From contig NW_003108581.1 in the NCBI RefSeq assembly GCF_000003605.2, forward strand, positions 270,963-310,428: 39,466 nucleotides of DNA. The letters are read 5' to 3'. Within the stretch, counting starts at the first letter, position 1; every line of letters starts with the position of its first letter. Both the position numbers and the translations under genes were made by a program. The notes beneath the pieces are model-generated. The model saw only the letters and a list, made by a program, of their open reading frames with translations. It did no database searches and was not told where the DNA came from. Positions 1-8,967 of the stretch are shown piece after piece. This DNA is from Saccoglossus kowalevskii. Taxonomy: Eukaryota; Hemichordata; Enteropneusta; Harrimaniidae.

Positions 1-390
1 GCTATTTTTGTGCTAAAAAAATCCTTGAATATCAAGCATTTCTTGCATTTATGGATGGATTTTGTTCAAACTTATAACACACATTAGACATTACAGGTTC
101 CTGATGCATGTCATTTTATTTTCAGATTGGATTCAAAATAGCTGACTGGCGGCCATTTTGTTTTAATGATTGGGCTTCTAGAGCCATATCTCTTAAATAC
201 TTTGACTGATTATATTCAAATTTTATATATTCGTTATACATCATGTTATATATATATATACATGTATTCAAAATGGCTGATTTTGAATGCTGTTCCAGAG
301 TAATATCTCTCAATATGGACAAGTACTTGTTTGAGGATCAGATACAAATGTCAATCATTTTAATGTTAAAAAAATCATATTCCTGACATG
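1..390. repeat. Degenerate interspersed repeat, modular (unknown class)
   Basis: This stretch contains phrases that recur in altered form at 2895-3330: a 'tatggatggatttt' phrase followed by a 'gttcaaac'-like phrase, 'ggccattttg' and 'aaaatggctga' blocks, and 'atatctct' blocks after a gag/gagc. The 'atatctct' phrase occurs twice here (near 187 and 303), suggesting internal modules of roughly 100-170 bp. No terminal repeats or coding capacity are visible. It lies inside the presumed intron upstream of the ArsS-like exon at 1189. The class of element is unknown; similarity was judged by eye only. Confidence 0.35.
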
Positions 391-1188
391 GTTATATTTC
401 AGCTATATTACTATAAACATAACTATATATCTCAAATTTGATAACTAACGGGGACTGTGCCATGCATGGCTTGTTCTTTCGTGGGAACATCACTGTTAGT
501 GACATTTCCAGGATCTTTTCCATTATTTTTAATACAAGAAAAACATTTCTCTCAATGTTCACAGCACTCTTACACATATTGATACTTAAAAGTTTAATAC
601 AAAATTTAGAAAAAAGAACAACTCTGCATGCAAGGTGCTGTAAATCGGGGTCGTCTAAAGATTATGGTCAAATAAACATCCTTGGTAAAATTTAACAATG
701 AACTGTTGGCCTATTGAGTCAAAATAAGTTGGAAAAAAACTGAACAGAATTCTTTATTCAGGGAGGAAAAACTTTTTTTTTCAACATAATTTTCAACAAC
801 AATTCCACTAAATGTTGCCACAATCAAAATATTAGGAATGACCCAGTTGTTCATAAGATAAAATGTAATATTTGTTCATGCATTCTTGTGTTGATGTAAA
901 TACCAACATTTTGAATAATAATAATACATGTATACTGTTTAATAATCTATCTTTTGATCTAACCAATTAACTGAGCAAAATGATTAGGATTATTGCAACT
1001 TTCTAGCGATGAATATGTTTTCAAAAATATTTGCCATCTTAGAAAAATCACGTAATTGTTCCATATTTGGAATTAACATTTCTTAATATGGTATTAGGCA
1101 GATACTGATGTGTAATACTGCACACTTAAAGCAGGCTGTAACTTGAGTCGATATAGTGACAGATGTATAATAGATTATTATTTTGTAG
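391..1188 (+). other. Presumed intron of the ArsS-like gene (3' part)
   Basis: No exon could be recognised here. The next exon needs a preceding phase-1 intron, and the acceptor ttattattttgtag ends at 1188. The preceding ArsS segment, which in bacterial relatives reads like 'LVYNP', was not found in 1-1188, so the upstream exon lies beyond the left edge and the intron exceeds 1.1 kb. The interval is A+T-rich with short poly-T and poly-A runs only. Confidence 0.6.
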
Positions 1189-2049
1189 GGGCATTCCTGC
1201 CACCGGGTCAGAAGCAATTGGAAGAGAAGTATCGAGAGGAATTATGGAATATGTTTGGTATTGAATTTAACAAACTCTTCACCATTACTAACATGCCAAT
1301 TAAAAGATTTGCTGATTTCTTATACAGAAGGTATTGATCCCTTGTCTTGTTTATAATTGTTGAACTTTAAGTTTCTGATTGACTAACATTGGTTTGAAAA
1401 TGCAACTTTGAAGAATGTGTGAATATGTGTGCTCGAAGTTGACTGCTGTATTAAACTTGAAAATAAAAATAAATAATTGAAAAAAAAATTGCTTCAGTCT
1501 GCTGGGAATTATGATACTCTTCAGTTGGTGAGAACTTAAAGTCTTGCCAATAAATTAGTAAGAATTACAAATACAAATATGAGAATTTTATATCATATCA
1601 ACTGATTGATGAAAATGTACTCACTCAATCCTACCCCGAGTATTTTGGTGCATCTGTTTTCAACTTGTCAAAATACCACTTGTAAATATGATGCAAAGTT
1701 TTTTTGTTTTTCATTGAAATATACTTTATATTGTAGATTTTGTGTACTGAAACGAAATTTGTATATAGCATATAATACTTAGTATGTTTTTAATTTCTTA
1801 CATGGAGAAATGAATTACAAGACTATATGGATGTATTGGTTAGGAACTTTAATCCTGCTACAGTGCCAGGTTTAATGTGCTATAATACACTGAGTGTCAA
1901 TTGGAATGGGCAGCTATTTGATTGTGACTTTAATCAACAGTTGGATATTGGCATTAGTACAAAGAAAGTTCATGGTATGTTGAATAAATTCACCGAATTC
2001 ACTGCCTGGATGAATGGAGGTTTCCTAATTACGGATTACTGATTTATTC

Positions 2050-2089
<40 letters not shown>

Positions 2090-2370
2090 TTGTTTGAATT
2101 ACAATAATTTATATTAAATACGATTGGAGTATGTCATTAAAGATGTAGACAATTTGGGTGGTTTTCTTATTATTATCAATTTGTTTTTTTTTTTGTTTTT
2201 TTCACTCAGGGCGAAGTGATCATCTGGATCGATTGAAGTCAAATTTCCTGAATGTACACGATATTGAATCGTGTGATGATTTGATTGATGTGCGAATTGC
2301 TGTTGACAATCATTGTTTCGGCTGCACTGCTGGTATGGGCTCTAGCTGACAGGGAGTGACTGCACAGTAA
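1189..2370 (+). CDS. ArsS-like radical-SAM protein, C-terminal three exons (partial), probable selenoprotein
   Basis: These are the last three exons of an animal homologue of ArsS (arsenosugar-biosynthesis radical-SAM family; C-terminal DUF3641 domain). Exon A is 1189-1330 (GAFLPPGQKQLEE..., then FNKLFTITNMPIKRF). Exon B is 1808-1974 (YMDVLVRNFNPATVPGLMC, then NTLSVNWNGQLFDCDFNQ). Exon C is 2210-2370 (ending DNHCFGCTAGMGSS). Acceptors are ttttgtag, catggag and tttttcactcag; donors are aag/gtattg and catg/gtatgt. Phases agree: A ends 'ag', B supplies 'a' (Arg), B ends 'g', C supplies 'gg' (Gly). Family signatures are FTITNMP, LMCxNTLSVxW, DCDFNQ and HCFGCTAGxGSS. The visible part is ~155 residues, about one DUF3641 domain; the radical-SAM core with its CxxxCxxC cluster is outside the window. 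TGA at 2347 sits at the Cys that follows GSS in bacterial relatives; reading through gives SSUQGVTAQ and TAA at 2368. The conservative alternative is termination at 2347. In bacteria ArsS acts after ArsM in making dimethylarsinoyl-riboside; the animal reaction is unproven. Confidence 0.88.
2053..2087. repeat. (TA)n microsatellite
   Basis: A 35-bp uninterrupted TA run lies within the last intron of the ArsS-like gene, between exons B and C. Confidence 0.97.
2347..2349 (+). other. In-frame UGA, probable selenocysteine codon
   Basis: The codon follows CFGCTAGMGSS directly. Bacterial ArsS relatives continue with Cys (recalled pattern GSSCGG), and the family is known to include selenocysteine forms. 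After the TGA the frame gives Gln-Gly-Val-Thr-Ala-Gln and then TAA (2368-2370), so the Gly after the next residue also fits the family tail. A SECIS-like fold lies ~297 nt downstream. The family position and the SECIS together argue for recoding, but recoding itself cannot be seen in DNA. Confidence 0.68.
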
Positions 2371-2645
2371 TTGTGCTCTGTTTTAATTTTCATGACACTC
2401 CATTATACATATATTCTGGGTTTGTATTCTGTTGAGTGTTATAAGTGTGATTGTGCACACACATCTACATAGATTACTTAAGACAAAATGACAAGTTGCA
2501 TTTCTTGAAAAATCTGCTTCAATATTACAATATATTACATTGACCTTGTACTCAAGACAATGTATTTAATGAATTGCATTTAATATTGTATTATGAAACA
2601 CTCACTTAAATTCTGAACAAGTTATCTTGTCTCTCATTTCAATTT

Positions 2646-2689
2646 ATGACATAATTGGCTTAAACTAGAAATAAGTGGCCGATTCTCGA
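2646..2689 (+). promoter_or_regulatory. SECIS-like element in the 3' UTR (core)
   Basis: The core has the order expected of a eukaryotic SECIS. ATGA is at 2646-2649. A 5' helix strand follows at 2650-2661, then AAA at 2662-2664 opening a 14-nt apical loop. The 3' strand is 2676-2687 and GA is at 2688-2689. Pairing register by register gives A-U, A-U, A-U, U-A, U.G, G-C, G-C, C-G, U.G, with C/C and U/C mismatches near the core and a terminal U/U. The 12-nt distance from ATGA to AAA is typical. A weaker lower helix may form between about 2630-2645 and 2690-2702 (ctct with gaga). The element lies between the coding end and the AATAAA at 2790. Confidence 0.65.
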
Positions 2690-2789
2690 TGCTTTGTGAG
2701 ATGAAAGACTAACTCCTGGTATATTTATGTATTTGACTTCTATTATGAATAACATGTATTGACATAATACATTGTACTTACTATGAAAC

Positions 2790-2795
2790 AATAAA
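2790..2795 (+). terminator. Candidate polyadenylation signal of the ArsS-like gene
   Basis: AATAAA lies ~100 nt after the SECIS-like core and ~420 nt after the coding end. It would enclose the SECIS in the 3' UTR, as a selenoprotein mRNA requires. AATAAA is frequent in A+T-rich DNA, so the assignment rests on position. Confidence 0.45.
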
Positions 2796-2894
2796 TTACA
2801 AAAGTATTGAGTCGTTTTACCATGTTGGATTACTAATCTGCAATACACCATACATCTTGGGATACATATCCACGTCCATTCGTTACACGATCCG

Positions 2895-3330
2895 ATTCGA
2901 GTTGGCTGAATGATGGCCATTTTTATGGTTAAAATTCATCATTCAAGCATTTATATCATTCTTGAGCTAGATCCTGGTTGTGTATGGATGGATTTGTTTA
3001 AACGTAGTACATACGTTGCACATAACGAACCCTTGATCATTATGTTTTTTAGACCATATTTAATTTCAACAAATGCTGTTCGGAGCTGTATCTCTGAAAT
3101 GCCTTCACAATCATGTTCATACTTAAAGTTGATAATGCAACACAAAAAATGGATACCAATGGATATCTTTCAACCTTGGTGCATACATTAAAAATAATGT
3201 TCCAGGGCTATAGTGCTGACATGCATACATCAATAGATGTCACACATACGGACCTGCATTCATTCGACAATTATATCCAATATTGCAAAATGGTGATCAT
3301 TTTAGTGATCATTTGACGTGTTTCTAATTG
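2895..3330. repeat. Second degenerate copy of the modular repeat seen at 1-390
   Basis: It shares ggccatttt, 'tatggatggattt', gagctgtatctctgaaatg and 'gttcatacttaaa' phrases with 1-390, in a similar order. Short open frames on both strands here are not convincing. A small palindrome, tgatcattttagtgatca, lies near 3293-3310. Confidence 0.35.
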
Positions 3331-4049
3331 TTTCGCGCCATTAGGCTTTAAAATAGTTCTTCTGTTACAGTAACAGAACTCACTTTCTAAGGATGTTAGT
3401 TCACCAATACAGTCAATCAGTCACATTGGCAAGTTTAGTTAGTTGGTTAGTTTTAAATGTTGCTTCTTCATCAAGTTGATCTGATGTTGCTATCCACCTT
3501 TGTTCTATTACTATAGAGGGGCTTTTCCCCACTTCGTCAAACTGTTCAGTACAGTCCTTTAGTTCCTTTATGAGTGCACTGATTTTCTAATTTGCTGACT
3601 AAGTTCCGATCAGTAACTGGCTTCTGGATATATGCCTAGACAATTTCTTTACCAAGTGGCAGTCGAGAAGTTGTGCTCCCTGGTAGTTTTGTAATTGACG
3701 TTGAAGGTTGTTGATTCCGCTGGCATTAGAGTAATTAATTTCCCCCAGCTTCACAGTTACTTTCAGTGTAAGTCTTGAGAATATGTTTTCTAGTTGTAGT
3801 CAACACTAACTAGATAAATATTTTGTCCCCACTACATCTCACACACGAGAGACTTCTGATTCAGTTCACCAAACATAGATCATGTCTCAATCTTATAAAC
3901 TCTTTTAAGTCCAATATTTAGCTTTGAAGAATTTTCTTGATGGTCAATGATGACCATACCCTAAGGCAGATCACCTATCACCTACTACGGATATGCTTTG
4001 TACTTTGCATACTAGTCTGGTATAGTGAGTATGATGTCCCTTAAATTTT
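3331..4049. other. Intergenic, no gene recognised
   Basis: No open frame of note and no terminal repeats were seen. The stretch is somewhat less A+T-rich than its flanks and may be part of an old interspersed element continuing into the SINE-like head at 4146-4222. Confidence 0.4.
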
Positions 4050-4222
4050 ACATAGTGAAGTCATACTGATTATATTCCGGCCTGCCTCCCACCACTACAA
4101 TATTTTGTCGACCCTCCCCTCAGGCTGACGTATTTTACTGACACCGGGGTTCTAACAGTTCCAACATGCGGCCTCCTCTGGCAGTAAGCCCAGTAATCTA
4201 TCCGATACTAAGCTATTTCTAT
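4050..4222 (-). repeat. Possible tRNA-derived SINE (minus strand)
   Basis: Read on the minus strand, tagcttagtatcgga (4215-4201) resembles a pol III A box and gttagaacccc (4156-4146) resembles a B box. They are ~59 nt apart, wider than in a tRNA but common in decayed SINE heads. A non-tRNA body would follow toward 4050. No A-rich tail or target-site duplication was established. Confidence 0.35.
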
Positions 4223-4895
4223 GGTTTGACTTTACTATACAGCATTTCAAATTATTCCAGAGAATTTGTTTATATTTTTCAAATAGTATATGTAACTAAA
4301 CTGTTGGTTAGGTTATATAGTTAATAAACACAGTACTGCTTACCAGTACGGTAATAGAAGTAACCAAGGTAACCAAATCAGGATAATAATAAAATATAAT
4401 TTTGATAACAAACATGGATTCACAATATTATATTACTAATATATTATTTTTACGAAAGCGTATGCACATTAGAAATTCTAGTCAAGTCATGTGACTATGA
4501 CTGGAAATTGAATGCTCTCACATAATATTTTTCGATGACTTCGGCCTGATTCTATGGCAATTAACTGTATGGTTTGCACTTCAAAAATCAATTTCAAACA
4601 ACAGAAATAAACTGAAAATGTACTGTATAACCAAACCATTTTCACACTGTTTTACTCGACCAACAATAATCGACAATGAAACTGTATGATGATTGTATAA
4701 AAAGAATTAATTAATTAATTAATTAATACAATTAATTAATACAAATCTATATTAATACAGAACTTTCACAAAACATTTCAGATGAATGATTTGGAAATTT
4801 TCACTTTCACATGTTATAACATCTATGCGATTCATTTGTTGGAAATCAAACTCACCGAGCTTGGTGACAATTTCGAATACGAATCCAGCCTCTTA
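4223..4895. other. Intergenic A+T-rich DNA with an (AATT)n run
   Basis: No gene was recognised. A short AATT/TTAA tetranucleotide run lies at 4705-4728, with an imperfect continuation to about 4742. Confidence 0.6.
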
Positions 4896-5170
4896 CCCAA
4901 TCACATGTCTGCCCTATAAGACCAATTACCATATCACTTAATCTTACATTTAAATGTAACGAATCAAATGTGACCGGATGTAAAAAGTAGCCAATCATAG
5001 CGCATCTTAATTGACCAATTATAACGCTGCCATTTATACTCTTCCCGTCCAATTCAGAATGTATATAAGTCGATCATAAGTCATGACTGTATCGGTGTTT
5101 CAATAAATCTGTTCAACTGCCAATAAGCTGTTGTCGCTTCTTTCATCACCCGACGAATCTTACTCCACAT
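4896..5170 (+). promoter_or_regulatory. CCAAT/TATA/AATAAA block: solo-LTR-like fossil or promoter
   Basis: Five CCAAT pentamers occur at 4897, 4922, 4991, 5015 and 5049. TATATAAG follows at 5062-5069 and AATAAA at 5102-5107. The order U3-like CCAAT/TATA, a short R-like stretch, then a polyadenylation signal ~40 bp after the TATA box resembles an LTR of a retrotransposon. Clear TG...CA ends and a target-site duplication were not found, so the limits are approximate. The alternative is an ordinary promoter, but the next gene starts 1.3 kb away. Confidence 0.35.
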
Positions 5171-5629
5171 CATTCTCGTTTTACAATGATATTTATAATG
5201 ATATGAGTACACTAATGTTTGTTATGCTTAAAATAAACATACAAATAAATCAACCCCCTATAGATAATATAAGTTTGACTACTGCTCTAAGATGTTGGTT
5301 TGTCCGTCTACATCACTGAACAAAATGCGCAATTAAAATAATTGAAGTGCGTCAAGCAAAATATCAAATGCAAACTGTTATTAAATGCGACAGCTGGACC
5401 TGTGGTAAGCAACGACATGCATTAACATGTTTACCTTAGTAATCCAGAATATAGTAGAAATGCTTTCCCCGTGACTTGCTACTTAGTTATTGTTCAAAAT
5501 GCTGAGATATTTAATTAAAATTAAATTCGGAGTTCGTTAAATGATTTTTGTAAATAGTTTTGGCTGATAAAATTTCGAACCTACCGATACGAACATTTTC
5601 AGTTATATTGTTTTGAGCCGTCTTGTTTT
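5171..5629. other. Intergenic, nothing recognised
   Basis: A+T-rich DNA with short open frames only. No repeat ends, splice-bounded exon or pol III boxes were seen. Confidence 0.5.
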
Positions 5630-5720
5630 GACGGCTTGGGTGGCGTAGTGAGTTGCCTTGCGTGTCTGTGTATTGTGGCTGGACGCATTTGCCAAGGTTG
5701 TGAGACCGTATGCGTGTTTA
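5630..5720 (+). repeat. tRNA-like SINE head
   Basis: TGGCGTAGTGAG (5641-5652) closely fits the pol III A-box consensus, and GGTTGTGAGACC (5696-5707) fits a decayed B box 55 nt downstream. An open frame of 125 codons spans this segment to 6013. It has no recognisable domain and starts in the SINE head, so I regard it as fortuitous. Confidence 0.42.
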
Positions 5721-6335
5721 TTATATACCAGGGCTTGAATTTCATTGAGAAATTAAATGCGATTGCCTCGACGCCTGAAAATCTACTTTGGCGCCCTTCA
5801 AAATGGGGTATTCTTCCAATAGACAATTCTATCAAATTTGGACTTGCAAAAAGGTGTTCTCGCAACTCAGAAGCTTTAGCCTTGACAAACTTAAGTCTGT
5901 CCTGTAATTTATATTATTTGTTCATTAATGAAGATAGCATATGCTATCATCTGATTAGTATGCAAAGCTGTGATATTATTCCCGCGATAAGCCTAATTTA
6001 CTATGTGATGTAGTGTTAATTGATTCAGTTTTTTTTTGCGGATTCAATATACAGTGATAAATGTTAACCGATATGGTGACAGTTTATAATTTATTTCCCC
6101 CCAATTGGTTTCAAATTCCTGATTGTTTACATACAATAAACTACGGATTAATGCGCAGTGTTGTTGGAAAGAGGTGATTAGTTCCTTCTCGCTTGAACTG
6201 CAACCGTAACCTTGCACCATCCTGAACTGTCATCAACACTAATGATGTAGTGTAGACTAAATTAATTCACAGTCATGCATGCCCGAGTTACAGCTGTTAC
6301 TGCCGCGCATATCGCGTTTTGATTTATACACATTT
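5721..6335. other. 5' flank of the sulfotransferase gene
   Basis: The first part may be the body of the SINE at 5630-5720. The rest is the presumed promoter and 5' leader of the gene at 6358. No convincing TATA box was placed; the transcription start cannot be set by eye. Confidence 0.4.
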
Positions 6336-6365
6336 ATGTCCCCTTTAACAAGGCGTGATGTTTAA
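6336..6365 (+). other. Short upstream ORF overlapping the sulfotransferase start
   Basis: ATG at 6336 opens nine codons (MSPLTRRDV) ending in TAA at 6363-6365. It is out of frame with and overlaps the chosen start ATG at 6358. If the leader includes 6336, scanning ribosomes would meet it first, which could lower translation of the main frame. Confidence 0.4.
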
Positions 6366-7533
6366 CAGGTATCTATCCAGATATGCTTCAACTCCAATAT
6401 TCACAATCGTCGGGTGCGTTATTATATTGTTTGTTTACAACCACGTGAGCCTCAAGCCTTGTAGAACCGATGACAAATTTCTAAAAAACGCTCTTCCAGT
6501 AGTGACTACAGTATACACAACTAGGCCTAGGACAACTGCTCAGACAGGCGATGGTTACTTACCCATAGATGTACCATGGACGGCCGCTCACAATAAAGAT
6601 GACTACGTGAAAGCTAAGTTTGACAAATCATGTTATACGGCGACATTACCTTTTCACATCCCCAAAGCGTTACGTAACGATTCGGAGTTGCATGAACGCG
6701 ATTGTGTGCAACGTGTTCCTAGGGCCATCATTCCGGGAATTCGTAAGTGTGGCACTGCCGCTCTTCAACATTTTTTGACTGTCCATCCTTATATTACTGG
6801 TCCTATCTTGGAGGTTCATTTCTTCGATTCAAAGGGAAAATATAATACAAATGGAGACTCTGAACCAAGTTACGGGTGGTATAAACAACAGATGCCGTAT
6901 ACGACCGTTGAAGAGATTGGTATTGAAAAGACTCCAGCCTACGTGTTCCGACCCCCCGATCTGCCTCGTAGAGTCGCCGAGGAAATGCCCCCGGAAACTG
7001 TGTTTATCGTAACGCTTTGTGATCCAGTGAGGCGAGCCGTTTCGGATTACTTGGAATACAATCGAAAGAAAACTGGTACTGAGGAAATGATGGGACTCCA
7101 CAAGTACGTTGGGGAAACGTTCGAAAGTTCTGTAATACGAAACGGTTATCTAGACCAGTTAAACGAGTTTGTTGATATGGGAATTTACTTAAAACACCTC
7201 CTACGATGGTTAGACCATATACCGATGAATAGATTACACGTAGTTGACGGCGGGATATTGGCAGAGGACCCTGCCCTAGAATTGCGAAAAATTGAAACTT
7301 TTCTCGGCGTTCCGCATTTTTTCAGAAGAGAGCATTTTTATCGGAATGAATCACGGGGACTACAGTGCATGTCGTTTCCATCAACACAACACTGCTTACC
7401 CTTGAACAAAGGAAGAGTTCACCCAGATGTTGCTCTTGATGTTTTTAAACAACTATGTGATTTTTATCGACCATATAATCTCGCTCTGGAGAATCTGTTC
7501 CGTCAAAAATTCACTTGGACAGAAATTTGTTAA
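6358..7533 (+). CDS. Heparan-sulfate 3-O-sulfotransferase-like enzyme, single exon
   Basis: A 391-residue intronless protein of the HS3ST family, which moves sulfate from PAPS to the 3-OH of glucosamine in heparan sulfate in the Golgi. The start is ATG at 6358. Residues ~12-31 (TPIFTIVGCVIILFVYNHVS) form a signal anchor, giving a type II membrane protein. A stem of ~80 residues follows, then the sulfotransferase domain (~120-391). The 5'-phosphosulfate loop is R122-AIIPGIRKCGT with Lys130. EVHFFD (152-157) carries the family's catalytic Glu, and EKTPAY (190-195) its conserved Lys. The 3'-phosphate motif is CDPVRRAVSDY (221-231), keeping Ser229. Cys337 and Cys346 are nine apart, matching the family disulfide pair, followed by the KGR segment. 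Sequons are NDS and NES. Oddities are Cys at 221 where relatives have Arg (RDP/RNP), and CGTA where relatives have GGTR. The length lies between 3-OST-1 (~307) and 3-OST-3A (~406). The subtype cannot be set. Confidence 0.94.
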   Translation: MFNRYLSRYASTPIFTIVGCVIILFVYNHVSLKPCRTDDKFLKNALPVVTTVYTTRPRTTAQTGDGYLPIDVPWTAAHNKDDYVKAKFDKSCYTATLPFHIPKALRNDSELHERDCVQRVPRAIIPGIRKCGTAALQHFLTVHPYITGPILEVHFFDSKGKYNTNGDSEPSYGWYKQQMPYTTVEEIGIEKTPAYVFRPPDLPRRVAEEMPPETVFIVTLCDPVRRAVSDYLEYNRKKTGTEEMMGLHKYVGETFESSVIRNGYLDQLNEFVDMGIYLKHLLRWLDHIPMNRLHVVDGGILAEDPALELRKIETFLGVPHFFRREHFYRNESRGLQCMSFPSTQHCLPLNKGRVHPDVALDVFKQLCDFYRPYNLALENLFRQKFTWTEIC

Positions 7534-8230
7534 GACAAATTATTACTTATTATTAAGTTAGCACTTTACCAACGTATTTTATAAAATTGCGGGTGAAAGA
7601 ACAGTAGTATAAAATTATGTGTACGAGCACGCACACCATACATGTAATATTATATTCCAACTCACAATCACTAGAAACGTCACGCAAATGTTGGCCGCGT
7701 TGCTTATCACGTCAACCCAACTGTCACAAAACGAAATATTAGTGAACACGGCCATTTCGACTACAATGCAGTGCGTACGTCGAATCTCGCACAATACAAA
7801 CAACACGTAGACATATTTAAACAAATTCAAAGCCATGTAATTATTGTAACAATGATGATACGAATTTATAAAAGAACTGGTTAGTTCAGTAAAACACTAT
7901 TCCATAGTTTTGTAGTTTTTTTTTTGGGGGGGGGGTTTATATTTCAATATATCATATTGGCACGCGATTGTTAAATTGATAAATTAATATGTAAAGTACA
8001 TTTGCGGCCTTTGGTCCGTATGTCAGTACAATTGTGTGTGAAAAGTGTATGTGTCTTTTCAAAGCTTGTGAACATATATCCTAATGCATTTCATCCCAAC
8101 ATCTGTCACAATACGCAACAATAGGCATGCCCGTCAGTACTATAATACAACAATAATCAAAAAGGAACGATTGATAAGAACAACATTCCCCTGCATGTAA
8201 CATTATTTATTATTCGCATGGAATTTATAC
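7534..8230. other. 3' flank of the sulfotransferase gene
   Basis: It contains a run of ten T followed by ten G (7916-7935). No unambiguous polyadenylation signal was chosen here; the nearest AATAAA on this strand that I noted is at 8595. No other gene was recognised. Confidence 0.5.
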
Positions 8231-8467
8231 TCATCTGGTTAAATCATTTGCATACGGAATAGGCCCAAGGATGTTAACTATATCTAAGTGTAGGTGAATA
8301 GGGATGCGTTGTTTTGATGCGAGTGACTGGCCTAGTTTTATTCCGTGTACTGATTTATGATACGTGTTGCGTGTGTGTGTGGTGGGAATGTTCGTTATTT
8401 TAAACACGGTAAGTATCATGGAACGAACATATAGAATTTTGGTCCGGTAAATGAACTTTGTACACAC
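8231..8467 (-). mobile_element. Ty3/Gypsy-like integrase fossil
   Basis: The minus-strand translation contains IHLHLDIV followed closely by LGPIPYANDLTR. This resembles the Gypsy integrase passage 'xHIDIVGPLPxSxGxT' at the start of the catalytic core, preceded by a K-I...T-H-T-R segment like the linker after the zinc-binding region. Only this short piece is recognisable; no LTRs, gag or reverse transcriptase were found nearby. It is a degraded, old and clearly broken fossil. Confidence 0.48.
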
Positions 8468-8967
8468 ATCAATGATGAGTGTCGTTTAACAACATTAGAC
8501 TAACAAAATACTCATGTTTCTGGGTACTGCGCGTTTCAGGTAAAAACGTGGGCGTCGCATTTTTGTGTAAGAATTTCAGAAAATATAATAGAAAAATAAA
8601 TATCCATTAAAAAAATCACAAATTTAATGAAAACAGATTAAAAGCAGCCCGTGCATGTCAATTTTAGAATAAAATGTACCGGAAATTGTTTCATATCTTT
8701 GGTGTCAGTTGTTAGTTGTCCCATAATATTCAAATTAGATTTCCGTGCGCTTCTAGGAAATTGTCATAAATAGTTAATGTTGATTCGTAATTGATTTTAT
8801 AAATATATACGAGGTTGTAATAATTGTGTATTTTTAAGAATGAAAAAATACAGATAAATTTAATTATGGTGTTAGTAGATTGTTACCTATATTACCTCCG
8901 GGTTCTCAGGCCATCATAATGTCAAGTAGCTGTAAACACATATTTGTATCTACATATTGATCGACAG
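8468..8967. other. Intergenic, nothing recognised
   Basis: A+T-rich DNA with poly-A patches around 8590-8630. No gene or defined repeat was seen. Confidence 0.5.

Noticed and set aside
1143-1188. Coding extension upstream of ArsS-like exon A
   Set aside because: The frame is open to 1143 but the residues do not match the family, and a good acceptor ends at 1188.
5636-6013. 125-codon open frame upstream of the sulfotransferase gene
   Set aside because: It begins within a tRNA-like SINE head, has no domain and has a competing open frame on the other strand.
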